From Alisma plantago-aquatica (Eukaryota > Streptophyta > Magnoliopsida > Alismatales > Alismataceae): a DNA stretch of 64,000 nt. The notes under the pieces are model-generated. The model worked only from the letters and a program-made list of their open reading frames with translations. It was not told where the DNA came from and did no database searches. This document shows, piece after piece, positions 34,087 to 45,370 of the stretch (position 1 is the stretch's first letter; each line of letters starts with the position of its first letter). The translations under genes were made by a program, and so were the position numbers. The DNA lies in contig OY856411.1 in assembly GCA_963693085.1 (NCBI GenBank), positions 71,468,001-71,532,000 of the forward strand. Direction: 5' to 3'.

Positions 34087-36300
34087 TAAGACAACTATAG
34101 GGGTGAGTCTAGGTTTGATATGGAGAAATGATCATGTCCTTAGACTATTGGTTGTTTAAGGAAACCCAAATGCCACATGGAACTTAAATAATAAGGTTGA
34201 TTTCCACGACGCTGGCAATCATGTAGGGGTGGTCATCCTGATCTTCATCGTCAACCTCTTAAGAAAAGGTATCATTAAAGATACGATGGATCTGATATAG
34301 TCAGAAGTGCCCTCTATTATGGCAAAAGTACAAGTAAAACACAATGCGAACCCATGCACTTGGGCCTAGGTCCCATTTGCACAATACCCTAATATGACAC
34401 TCTTCATCAAGGCCTATTTTACGATCTTCTAGTTAGAATTTGGGAAGTCAATAGACAATGAGGTAACCTCAATTTATTAGACCATCTAGAGTGCACCATA
34501 ACAAGGTCAATTTACAACATGGTTAATGTCTTGAGAAGAGAGGGAGATAGTAGGATGCATGATTGAGCCAAATTCCCATATTCTTTGATTTCTATGGAAT
34601 TTGTATAATATCCTTACTCCCTGGTGTTTGGGTCCCATGTATTACTATGGGAAGATGTTCATTTATCATAATCTTTAAGCATATTGTGATTAGCCATATG
34701 GTAGATGGAACAATTTGTGTATCCATGGGGGTATATATCCAATAGTGGCATCATGGAGCATCTCAAATCTGAGTTCGAGATCATCTTCCTCTATATAGGC
34801 TACATTACAACTTGATTCATATATATTGATGGTATCAATAGCATGCCCCAACAAAAAATTGAGCTTTTTATGCCGCAATGATAGGACTACCCAAATCTGA
34901 TAGATCCATGGTTTGCCTCAGAGAAGGTTAAAATACGGGCTTAGATCCATTACCACTGAAAAAAATGAGAATGTTTGTTTTCCAATCTGAAGTTCTACCA
35001 AGATCTCACTTAAGGTATCTTTTAGTTCACTATCAAAGAAAGGTACTTTCTTCATTGTTGGTTATAGGTAAGTGGGGTCTCTCCCGAGATTGATAGGTGT
35101 TTTAAGAGGACATACATTAAGTATTGCTCAATGTCCATTTAGAATGATGGGATCTTGAGACCTCTTATATAATGATGATAAGTAGTGGCGTATTGAGGTT
35201 CCTTCCTTTAGGTATATTATCTTTAAAAAAGATACCAACTGTGGAGTTGTGATGCATCTGATGGTAGAAGACAGTGCCTCTAGGATAACTTATTTGGAGA
35301 TGTAGGATCCTTTGAGGGTCTTCCTTATAGATTCTCAATGCATGATGGAATTGTGCATCATTTTTTCAATGATATTTCTCCTTCAGGCTCATTCAAGAAC
35401 TAAATGACTTTTTTCCTTCAGGCTCATTCAAGAACTAAATGCTCTAGGGTGGAGGTACTTGCTTAGTGTTGACTATTGGAATGAGGATTCTGATAATGGT
35501 TCTTCAGTTGTCAGTTATCAAAGAATTCATAAGGACCCCTTTTGTAGATCATAAATTTTCCCCTTATCTAGGGACAAAGGAGTCTCCACTGAGGGATTGG
35601 TCCACAAATCATACTAGTGGAGGGATAGGTATATCCTATCATTTACCTTTCTTTGAGTTGGCATTACTACCACTAGCACTACTAATTGGGCCACAGATAG
35701 TCATAATATGATGACTAGTGTGATAATGGATCATTATGGTACTTCTAGTACCCAAACCGATCAAAATTCTATCATGGATGTGCCACTCGTCATATGCTCC
35801 CAGGGATCATGGTCTTCATTTCTTAGACAACAAAAATAATATTTTATGTTTTTACACCAATTATTGAGGGTTTTCTTCAGGGAAGATTGGTCTTGTAACA
35901 AGATCCTCAACCATGGTGATGGAGTCTATATGTTGGATGATGATGGTGTATCCTCAGGAATGACCATATCAACCTACCCTAATTCAATCTGACCTTGCAA
36001 ATCATAATTGAGAGACAAATATGATGCAATTTTCTACCCTTTGGTGAGATGATAATCACAAAAAGTTATGGGTGTTAAAATACTTTGGAAAGGGATAAAA
36101 ATGATCCCTTATGGTAGGGAATTTCTAGATGTGTTGGATAGTAGGTATGATGGTGCTAAGGGAAGCACCAAGAGGAATAATTTTACTTTTTGGCTTCTTT
36201 AGCTCTTTTTGACGTTGTAATTATCACTAGCATCTCTTATTGTAATGGTGAGTTGTTTGGGTCGAGTTGTTGTATGAAAGGGTGGAATGGAAATGGTGCA
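34087..36300. other. 2.2 kb unassigned sequence
   Basis: No recognisable protein or terminal motif. Longest frames (34563-34745, 35466-35711 plus) resemble nothing. It contains a 27-bp direct repeat at 35380-35441. It may be an old gypsy remnant or the start of the next LTR, whose left end I could not place exactly. Confidence 0.4.
35380..35441. repeat. 27-bp direct repeat, period 35
   Basis: CCTTCAGGCTCATTCAAG and the following 9 bases occur at 35380-35406 and again at 35415-35441 without a mismatch. The 8-bp gap is ACTTTTTT. Confidence 0.9.
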
Positions 36301-36552
36301 AACTAATGAATACATATTCATCTCTCTATATCCCATCTTTTAGGTCAAATATTTAGGACATTATGTTCCTTTTTGTTCATTTTTGGAACTAATTGCATTT
36401 CCTTATTTTTCTCTCTTTAATTATATTTCTTATTATTTTTGTTCCCATTTTTTTGGTTTTATGCTCCTTATAACCCCTACAACCACAATCCAAGAATGCA
36501 CATCATTTCCCAAAGAATTAGAGGAGGTTCCAACTTCCTAGGAGTCCCACTC

Positions 36553-36800
36553 GGTCAACTCACCCCCTTTGGTTGATCGACTAAATAGAAGAATTGGAAG
36601 GAGCCACAAATACCAACCAGTCGACGAACAGTCCCACTCGATCGAATCAACCCCATCAAGGAAGGTGAATTCTCATGCTTAAAATGGTCGACCCACCTTC
36701 AGCCGGTCGACTGAATTCCTTAGAGACAAATCATCAAGTCAACCATTCAGACCTTCCCCACTTAAAAGTTACACAAGAATTAATCCATTCGACCAACTAG
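36553..36800 (+). repeat. GTCGAC palindrome cluster upstream of the LTR TATA box
   Basis: Repeated inverted motifs: GGTCAAC (36553), GGTTGATCGAC (36571), CCAGTCGAC (36617), GGTCGACC (36686), GGTCGACTG (36704) and CATTCGACCAAC (36786). GTCGAC is itself a palindrome, and neighbouring copies are inverted to each other. Confidence 0.65.
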
Positions 36801-36867
36801 GCACCCATTCTAGTAAATTCAAGCCTCCTCCAGACCCCCTTTTAGGGCTTCAACGGTGATTCATCTA

Positions 36868-36878
36868 CTATAAAAGGA
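36868..36878 (+). promoter_or_regulatory. LTR TATA box
   Basis: CTATAAAAGG in an otherwise GC-richer stretch, about 70 bp after the palindrome cluster. A transcription start would fall near 36900. Confidence 0.65.
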
Positions 36879-37803
36879 GGGGTGTTGAATCAATATCAAC
36901 CCCCATATCATCTAGAACTCTGTCGGAGAGAAACAAAGCAAAGAAAGGAGATATGGAGTCTGCAAGTGTTGTTAGCAATATGATCTCTATTATTCCTATT
37001 ATTTTTCTTCTGTCCAAATTAGATTTGGAGTAGTCTTCCCTTTGATGGACATGGGGAGTATCCCCATGAGCCCATAACTTATCTTAGCAAAATTTGATTC
37101 CATCAAATAAATAAAAGACGTGTCTTCATTCATTTAAAAATGTGACTTATGAATTGTTTGTTCTTGATGACTATTATGAACCATGAGGATGAGACCCTAG
37201 ATTTATGTACCAAAACATTGAATGAGACTCACAAGTTTCCTGATGAGAACTGAAATGGAAACTCGTTGGATGATTGAACCATGACTCACAGAACTTCTAG
37301 ACCTTGGGTCTATGGGTAGCTTTTTCCATGAGATATATATCCAAAAGGAACATATCTACATGATCCTAATCTAAAATTTATTTAAAAGTAGTTAAGATAA
37401 CTACAAAGGCTCATGGTGGTGAAACCTAGACTTCCAACGAATCCCATTAACTAAAATTAATATTTGATAAATTGTTCTCTTTTTTCCTACTTCTTGTTTT
37501 AGTTATTGATAACTTAGTTTCCACTTTTGCAGGTTTACTTTCTGGTTTAGTTTTTATATTGATAGTTTACTCTACTTCTATAAATTTAGTTTCTTGTTTT
37601 AGTTTAATCACACTTCAATTCTAGTATCTCCATATTGGTCATCGTGATTGGTTTGAATTCACCACTGATAAGCCATTTCTTGGGACCACTCCTTCTATTA
37701 TAAAATCCATTTACTTGTTTACAAGGGAATTGATAGCCACTAAAAGGTTAAACTATAGGGATAAATTCCCTAATGAATTTATTGTTCATCACACATCAAA
37801 TTT

Positions 37804-37821
37804 TGGCATCATTTTCGGGGA
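37804..37821 (+). other. primer binding site, tRNA-Asp type
   Basis: TGGCATCATTTTCGGGGA compares with TGGCGCCGTTGCCGGGGA, the complement of the plant tRNA-Asp 3' end used by Athila elements. Four of the five differences are C-to-T or G-to-A transitions. Confidence 0.75.
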
Positions 37822-38039
37822 CAGAAACATAGTTAATTGTGAACCCAATTTCTTTGAATAATTAGCACTCCCCTTGATTTTTTTACATTCGCTCTTATCT
37901 TCTTGAATCTTCCAGCATCTGACTTTTCTCTCAGGAATTAACAATATATGTGGCACTCCAAAGGCATTGACAATACACCCTTTCATCATCAACCCTAAGA
38001 TTGATAGGACCTTCTACCATCTGAACCGATCCCATCAGT

Positions 38040-39395
38040 ACATGATGGATCAAGAAGAGTGCAACTGACAGATAGAGTAAGCCTTCACTACATACAGAGA
38101 GGCATCACAATCGATTCAAAGAATGTGGCTATCTTTGAGTTAGAAACTTGAACTACCACCCTTAATGAAGCAAAATGACATTATAAATCAAGGACCTTTC
38201 ATTCCCTACAACTATTTATGCACTACATCCTACGATGCACCTATCTATGACTGCTCCTCAATTTGGGGTCCGCACAAAATGGATCACCTCATCCAAGGAA
38301 TTCTTTTTACTGAGAGAATGGGGGAAATTGTTAAGATAACCTCCAATACTTCATCGACCAATGTGCCTTATACAAAATTCCAGGTTCTCAGTTGACACCC
38401 TCAAACGAAAACACTTAAAATATTCCATGTTTGATCTAGCCTATAGCTGGTATAATGCTAGCGAAGGTGATGACATCACCACATGGGAATCTCTTCAAGA
38501 AAAGTTCCTAGAAAAGTACTACCTCCATCCCTCACCTACCAAATTCAGGGGACAATCTCCAAATTCAACATGATTCTAGGAGAAAACTTGGGTGAAGCTT
38601 GGGAGAGATTCAAAGAACTTGTCTGATGTTTCCAACACCATGGCCTTTCCAAGTGAAAATTCTATTAGGGTGTCAAAAAAGCTACCAAGACTTTCCTTGA
38701 TATCTCATCTGAAGGTAACTTCATTTTCAAAATTTTGACAGTTCTTGGGAAGTCATATAAAGAAGTGTTGAGACCCAATCCCAATCTAGTCAAGGGCAAG
38801 GGGGAGTTCTCCAAGTTTGAAGATAGCTCTGAGCTTAAATCTGTTATTGAAAGTATCAAGATGCATTCCTTGAAACAAGACTGTCTGGAGTCCTCATTTA
38901 GTGCTTATGAAAGAAGAGGAAAATCATAAGAATCTCAATATAAATCTGCAACAATAAGTGAAATCTATAAAATTTCATTGTGGTATATGCCAGTTCTATA
39001 ATCACTTCACACAGTAGTGCCAACTACTGTACAACACTCCCATACAACATGAAGATGGGCAACATATGGATGATCTCAACTCCACCCATAGAATTCCTGG
39101 CCAAGCCTTTTACAACCCAAATCAAACAAATAATTACCCTAGTTTCCAATATGATAACCCATACGGAGCAAAAAATGTAGCACAACTACGACCTCAAATG
39201 AACTACCAAGACCGTACACCTCTAGTTTTCTAGTATAAAAATAAAAAAAACTATAGAAACCAATGTAATTATTGAGGTAATTTCCAAGACCATGGGAAGG
39301 ATTTTCAAAACCTCAATGAAGCACCTCAGATGTAACAACCCAGTACCATTTCCTCCACTGAAGAACAATTAGATGAATTAGAATAATTGATCCTA
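38040..39395 (+). pseudogene. Athila-like gag
   Basis: Readable blocks are YSMFDLAYSWYNA and TTWESLQEKFLEKYY (38425-38530), then LGEAWERFKELV (about 38590-38625) and FLDISSEGNF (about 38693). These are the core motifs of Athila/Tat gag (usual forms WYNSL, TTWEELxxKFLxKFF, LYEAWERFKELLRRCPHHGL). The remainder to 39395 is asparagine/glutamine-rich, with CNYCGNFQDHG-like residues that may be a decayed knuckle. The frame changes at least three times. Gag would have formed the virus-like particle. Confidence 0.8.
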
Positions 39396-39689
39396 TCCTA
39401 GATGGTGCCTCTCAAAGCGACTGATTCGGAGGTGGCCCATTTTGTTTCCAACCAATGTGCTCCCAACAAAACCTTCCTAGTCAAACTAAAAAATAATCCT
39501 AATCATCCCAAGCAAATGAAAGTCATTTTTGAATTTTTTGGAACATGTATGATCCTCCTCATATTCTTGAGAAACCCCCAATCACTCCTATTGACTTCAA
39601 TGAAGATGATACTATGATTATAGAAGAAGAAGACCAACTTCCATAAGTAGTTTCCAATCCTAGTGTAGAGAAGCCTCCCATTTTCAAAG

Positions 39690-40400
39690 CTTCACTAGTA
39701 GAGGCTGATGTGCCTGACATGTCAATTTATAAGTCATGTCCCCCATACCAAGCATTCCTCAAGAAGATGAGGTTGGCCACCAGATTCATGAAGTTTAAAG
39801 ATGCTATGAAAATACTTCATGTGGGCATCCCCTTTTTGGATGCATTTTTTGAGATGTCGTCATGGTCCAAGTGTCTGAAAACCTTATTGACCTAGAAGTA
39901 CACCATTGAAGAGTACAAGACTATACAACTTGCAAGAACAACCTCTAACATGGTTCTTAACAAGATTCCTAAAAAGTAAAAGGACCTTGGCTCCTTTGGA
40001 ATTGGGTGTTATCTAGGCAACAATACTTGCAGAAAGGGGTGTGCAGACTTAGACACTAATATTACTGATCATTCCTTATAATCTATATAAAAGGTTGGGT
40101 TTTGTAGATCTTCTTCTCACAGTGATGACTAACTAGTTGGTAGAATCATCTATGACAAAAACCCACGGGCATCATCGAGGATGTCATAGTGGAGGATGGC
40201 AAGGAAGCATATGTCCCTTGTGATTTCGTTATCATGGACATTAAGGTAGATCTTTGTTACCCCCTTATTTTTAGTCAACCTTTTCTTGTTACTTCTCGTG
40301 CCTTGATAGATGCAGAGGTGGATACCATCCTTTTGTGTATATGAAGGAAAACTCAAGAATTTTGAGTCTTTGAAAGTATGAGAGACCCAAGGTTTTAGGT
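39690..40400 (+). pseudogene. Athila-like protease
   Basis: Translated pieces match the Athila protease segment in order: KDLGSFGIGCYLGN (about 39980), the region equivalent to CDLGASINLMPLSIYKKLG (about 40045-40100, readable as CADLDTNI.DHSL.SI.KVGF), and LGRPFLAT-like residues near 40280. The catalytic D-L-G is altered to D-L-D, with stops around it. It is non-functional and would have cut the gag-pol polyprotein. Confidence 0.65.
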
Positions 40401-41480
40401 GAAAGTCTATCTGCTTGATTGCATGGACAAACTCTCCCATCTTAGAAAAGAGTGGGAGATTTCTAAAGATTCATTGCAAACAAACCTCATAGGTCTAACT
40501 AAGTCCAATTTTGATGATGATAAGTGTCGATCCCATCTGGAAAATTTTGAAGAAGACATTCAAGATGCGTTTGAAGACCTCACGATGGTCTCTATTTTAG
40601 AAAAGAAGGTCAATCCACCAAAGGATCATGATATGAAGACCTTACTAGAAGAACTCAATTATGTTTTCATTGATGAAAAAGAGACATTCCTTGTCATAAT
40701 AAATTTTGACCTTACATATGTGCAAGAAGATAAGCTCATGATTGAGGCTTGAAAACAAAGGGTTGCTTTGGGATATAATATGACTGACCTAATGGGGGTT
40801 AGTCAATCCATTTTTATGCACAAAATTGTCATGGTGGATGAATACAAGCCTTCAAGAGACTCCCAACAAAAGTTGATTCCAAACATGAAGGTGGTTGTCC
40901 ATATTGAGGTCATCAAGCTTCCTAATGTAGGAATTATATATCTGATCTTCGACTCACCATGGGTGAGTCCCATCCAAGTTGTTCCCAAGATAGGTGACAC
41001 TATTGTGATAAGGAACAAAAATAATGAACTCATCCCCACCCTCACTTTTATTGGGTGGAGGATGTGTACTCACTATCACAAGTCAAACAAGGCTACCATA
41101 AAGGATCACTTCCCACTTCCCTTCCTTGATTCTATGCTAGAGCGCTTGATTACTAGGATTGTTTCTATTACCTGGATGACTACTCAGGATTCTATCAAAT
41201 CCCCATCCATCCCACTGACAAAGAAAAACTACCTTCATATACACTTTCTTTTGACCTTTACAATGGCCCACCACCTTCCAGCAATGCATCACCACAATCT
41301 TCCCTGATTTGAAAGAAACTATCATGGAGGTCTTTTTGGATAACTTCCCCATCTATAGAGATTGCTTTGAATCCTATCTTTGGCATCTATCTCTGGCACA
41401 CAAAAGATGTGAAGAGGCACATGTGAACTAGGAGAAGAGCCATTTTATGGTGAGGGAAGCCATCGTCCTTGGCCATAGAG
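40399..41480 (+). pseudogene. Athila-like reverse transcriptase
   Basis: The 40399-40752 frame is the linker before RT. The 40768-41307 frame gives DLMGVSQSIFMHKIVM, PNMKVVVHIEVIKL, GIIYLIFDSPWVSPIQVVPK and DHFPLPFLDSMLERL, a clear Athila RT N-half. A frameshift near 41155 moves the catalytic block YYLDDYSGFYQIPI into another frame. The second catalytic box, normally MDD, reads FLDN (about 41330), so the second aspartate is lost. EKSHFMVREAIVLGHRVS (about 41432-41485) closes the domain. Confidence 0.88.
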
Positions 41481-41619
41481 TAAGTAACTGGAGGGGTTGA
41501 TGTTGACCATGCCAATATCAAAGTCATCACCAAGCTCACAAGTCATACATCTGGTAGATATGCTCATGATTTCTTTGGACACACTGGTTTCTATAGAAGA
41601 TTTGTTTGTGATTTTTAAA

Positions 41620-42130
41620 AAATGGCAAAAACCCTTACCAACCTCCTATTGAGAGATGCCACCTTCAACTTTGACCAGACTTGCATATCTAGCCACAATA
41701 ACCTCAAAATAGTTGTTACTTTTACCCCCATCTTCCACACACCGGATTGGTCACTACCCTTCAAGGCCATGTGCGACACTAGTGACTATGTTGTAGGAGC
41801 TATTCTTGGACAGAGAATCGAAAAGAACCATCATGTCATATACTAAACCTCAATGACCCTCAGTGTTGCCTAACAAAACTACAACATCAAAGAGAAGGAG
41901 ATGCTGGCGATAGTCTATGCTTTCAAAAATTTCCATTCATACTTTATGGGATCTAAGGTGGTGGTTTACATAGACCACACTTTTGTCTAGTATCTAATGA
42001 CCAAGAAAGATGCAAAGCCCATACTCATTTGGTGGGTATTGATACTTTAAGAATTTGAACTGGACATCCATGATAAAAGGGTGCATAAGATGTTGTTGTT
42101 GATCATCTCAGTCGTCATAGCAGTCAAGAT
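41620..42130 (+). pseudogene. Athila-like RNase H
   Basis: MAKTLTNLL opens the segment. DWSLPFKAMCDTSDYVVGAILGQR (41744-41815) is the first catalytic block (usual form MCDASDYAVGAVLGQR, here D-T-S). Pieces equivalent to KEMLAIVYAFxKFxxYL and DHLSR (about 41895-42115) follow with stops. It would have degraded the RNA template. Confidence 0.8.
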
Positions 42131-42239
42131 GATGATGGGATCCCAATAGACAATTCATTAGCACAATGCCAATTTCTTAAATCATAATCTCACTTCCCTT
42201 GGTTTGCAAATATGTAAATTACCTACTGGATGGTGTCCA

Positions 42240-43430
42240 ACATCCAGCATACAAGGGACACTCAAAGGCAATACTTGTATGTTGTTAGAAATTTTTATTG
42301 GGATGAACCAGATCTTTTTAAGATATGAGCAAATGACCTTTTCTGAAAATGCCTCATAAACAAAGAAGCTCATGATATCTTCAAGAAATGTTGTTTCGTC
42401 CCAACTGGTGGACATTTGAGTTCTCAAAAAATAGCCAGGAAACGTCTCCAATCTGGATTTTAATGGCACACCATTTCAAAGATGCCTATGATTTTGTGCT
42501 TGCCTATGACCAGTCTCAAAGATTAGGAAACATTTCCAAGAGAGATCAAATGTCAATGACTTCATGGAAAGAGTTGGAAACTTTTGATATATGGGGAGAT
42601 GCCTACATGCAACATTTCCCCTCTTCTTGCATATTTGAGTATATTCTCATTGTTGTGGACTATGTGTCTATGTGGGTGGAGGTCGTTCCCACCAAAACTT
42701 ATGACTCTAAATCAGTACTGAAACTTTTTAAAGACACAATCTTCCCCTAGTTTAGAGTCCCTAGCACTATAATTACAGATGGAAGATCACATTTCTTAGA
42801 GAAATATTTTGAGGCATTGCTTAGAAGATATGGTGTTTGCCATAATGCACCCTCTCCCTACCATCCTCAGACCAATGACCATGTCAAAGTCTCCAACTGA
42901 CATATTAAATTAATCTTGGAGAAGACTGTGAATAGCACATGAAAGGATTGGGCTTTGAATCTCAATGATACTTTGTGGGCATATCATATTGCCTTTAAGA
43001 CACCTTTAGGAACTACACCCTTCGGCCTCAAATGTGGGAAATTATGCCACTTATCCATATAAATGGAGCATAAAGACATTTGGGCTATTCAAACTCTTAA
43101 TATTGACATATCTACAGCTAGAGAAGAATGCTCCTCCAACTTCAGGAGCATGAAGAACTCCTTATGATAGCTTATAAAAGTTACAAGATTTACAAAGACA
43201 CAAAAATGTGGTACAATGGCTGTCTTCGAAGGAAAGACATTCAAGTGGGTGACCAAGTCTTAGTATACAACTCCATATTGAAATTGTTCCCCAAAAAACT
43301 CAAGTCCAAGTAGTACGGGTTGTATCTTGTGAAGCATGCTTATCACCATAGAGCATTCATCTTATGGGACAAATTCAAAGGTGACTTCACAATGAATGGA
43401 CACAAATTCAAGAGCTATCATACTTCATAA
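42240..43430 (+). pseudogene. Athila-like integrase
   Basis: The zinc-binding region is visible at about 42360-42540 (GGHLSSQKIARK, then a block equivalent to CDxCQRTGNISKRDEMP). The core reads FPSSCIFEYILIVVDYVSMWVEVVPTK (42618-42695), ITDGRSHF (about 42774) and PSPYHPQTNDHV (about 42850). The C-terminal part is at 43128-43313, with KLFPKKLKSK. Stops and frame changes are frequent, and the WGIDFMGPF block is distorted. The product would have integrated the cDNA. Confidence 0.85.
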
Positions 43431-44425
43431 GATTCTATAGCATAAGGAGTAAGACTTACCCTCACACAATAGATGTAGAGAAAAGGGAACGTTAACCCTT
43501 TCTCCTCTTTCAACCTGAATCATACACAACTCTATTTCAGGCATTGAGCCTTCAATGTTAAGTAGGTCGCTTGTTGGGAGACAACCCAACCCTTTATTTT
43601 CTTTTACCTTCTCTCTCTTTCTTCATTTTTACTTTTTCATTCAATTCATCCTTCCTTTCCTATTTAGTATTTCCTTTCATGTTGTAGGGACAATCATGGA
43701 GAAAGAGTGAATCAATTAGTTGGATGCCCAACTAGTTGATTGGGTCGGTGGTTGGGAATGAGATTTGAAATGCTTTTTCTGCCCGATCGCCAAGTTGAGC
43801 AACTAGGTTCACCTGTCAATCAAATGGCAAGATGTGATGTGATTATAAGGGCTACCCACTTGAGGGGGTCAGCGATATCTCAAACCCTAGCTTTACCCCA
43901 CCCCAAGTGTGCGTTCATCTTTATCCTCCACTGCCACAACATGATGATTGATGAGTAGGTGGACTCACTGATAGTGGGATTCTAGCACACACCTACCTTT
44001 TTCATCCACCTTGCACCTCGTACTCATCTGTTGTGCCGCCTCTTGCAAACAATAACCCTGAGGAGTCGGCCGATTGACAACCCAACCCGCCATCTTTTTT
44101 TTCTGCCTCATGTAGTGCTTGTCTAGATGTAATGATCGATGTGTATGTCAACTCACACTGTAGTGATCCTTGTTCACCTGTCCATGACAAAAACAATTAC
44201 TCCATTGATAGTGACAACCTACAACACCTCCTATTTGCACCATGCTCTATTGACCACCACGACAACAACATAACAACTAGGTCGTGCCTCCGCCTCCATC
44301 TCCACCTTAACCCCAAGGTGAATCAACTGTCCGGGTCTTCCAATTACCCAGTTGATGGCCTTCATATCCTAATTTTCTCCTCGATGAGTCAAGTGACCTG
44401 ATCGCTTATCAGTTGACTGGTGTTT
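43431..44425 (+). other. post-pol region of Athila-like element 2
   Basis: TTGGGAGACAACCC (43574-43587) is the motif that follows integrase in Athila elements. A pyrimidine-rich 100-bp tract then ends in TTGTAGGGAC (43683-43692), a good splice-acceptor context. From 43718 several small inverted repeats occur, such as AGTTGGATGCCCAACT. No env-like protein is readable. Short frames at 43740-43958 and 44132-44401 are unremarkable. Confidence 0.6.
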
Positions 44426-44950
44426 TGTTGGGTTTTAGGGGAGGCATAAATGGTAGTGGAAAAAAAATTCTCCCCAAACCCAGAACCCAAAGAGATCTCG
44501 TCAACATCTATATGGTAGGAAGGATGGTTTGTAGAGGTGTACCTTGTCCCGAGGCTTTCTCGGTGGCGTAACCTCACAGTCAGTGCGGTCTTCACCTTCG
44601 GTCTTGGACGGCATCTGTAGAGCTCATGGTCGTACCCAGACTGTCAGATTGATGGCTGTCCTCTGAGCGGCAGAAATCTCCCATCTCTGTAGTAGTCCAC
44701 ACGGACCACTGGGAACTCCAGTCGTCCTATCCTACATGACATTGGAAGGAGTCATCCCCTTCTATTGGCGTACTAGTCACCGATATTCTCTCCCTCCACC
44801 AGTTGTCATCCTGCAGTTGTCTTTCCCTCGTTGTGCCTCCCTAGTCGGGTAGCACTTGCTTAGGCTCTCTCGGTTACCACAACCAGAGAGGTCAACTTTG
44901 TAGAGAAACTAATGTTCTAAGTTGTTCTTATGAGAAGCCCCCATTACCTC

Positions 44951-44962
44951 TCTATATATAGA
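44951..44962 (-). promoter_or_regulatory. LTR TATA box, minus strand
   Basis: The minus strand reads TTCTATATATAGAG, about 100 bp downstream (on that strand) of the palindrome cluster at 45061-45370. Confidence 0.55.
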
Positions 44963-45060
44963 AGGGGTCAGGGTCAGGGCTCTCAGCCTTGGGTAATGCA
45001 GGACTAAAGTGGGAGTAGAAGGGTCCAAAATTTCCACGAATTTGATACACTGCGGGAAGT

Positions 45061-45370
45061 GAACCGGTCATTTCACAAACGAACCGATCATTTAGGGAGC
45101 TGAACCGATCGGTTCATTCATGAACCGGTCGTTTCACTTCCCAGGGTAGTTCCCAATTGACTTTCCTCTTTCTGTTTCCAATTAATCTAAAGATCAATAC
45201 TTGCCCCAATCGAATTGTACAAGTGAAATGAAAATATTTTCTCACCAACCTAACTTTCCCAAACTGGCTCGTTTGGTCCAGCTGAACCGATCGATTCAAC
45301 ACTTGAACCGGACGTCTCACTTAACCCTGAGCCAATCGGTTCAACAGTTTGAATCGGTCGGTTGGCAGTA
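45061..45370 (-). repeat. GAACCGATCGGTTC palindrome cluster in copia U3
   Basis: At least nine variants of GAACCGRTC/GATCGGTTC occur, including the perfect 16-bp palindrome TGAACCGATCGGTTCA (45101-45116). They fall in two groups (45061-45135 and 45280-45370). The position within the LTR matches the cluster of the relative at 4845-5110, but the motif sequence differs. Confidence 0.7.

Larger units (their letters stand above)
36300..37798 (+). repeat. 5' LTR of Athila-like element 2
   Basis: The right end is clear (CACACATCA, then the primer site). The left end is estimated. It contains a palindrome cluster at 36553-36800 and a TATA box at 36868. The T-rich second half is typical of Athila R-U5. 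Confidence 0.6.
36300..44425 (+). mobile_element. Athila-like gypsy element 2 with full but decayed pol
   Basis: In order: 5' LTR (ending CACACATCA at 37798), tRNA-Asp-type primer site, gag, protease, RT, RNase H, integrase, the conserved TTGGGAGACAACCC motif, a pyrimidine-rich tract with an acceptor-like AG, and a palindrome-rich 3' region. This is the standard order for Athila/Tat gypsy elements. All domains carry stops and frameshifts. The 3' LTR is missing because a copia LTR is inserted at 44426. Confidence 0.88.
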
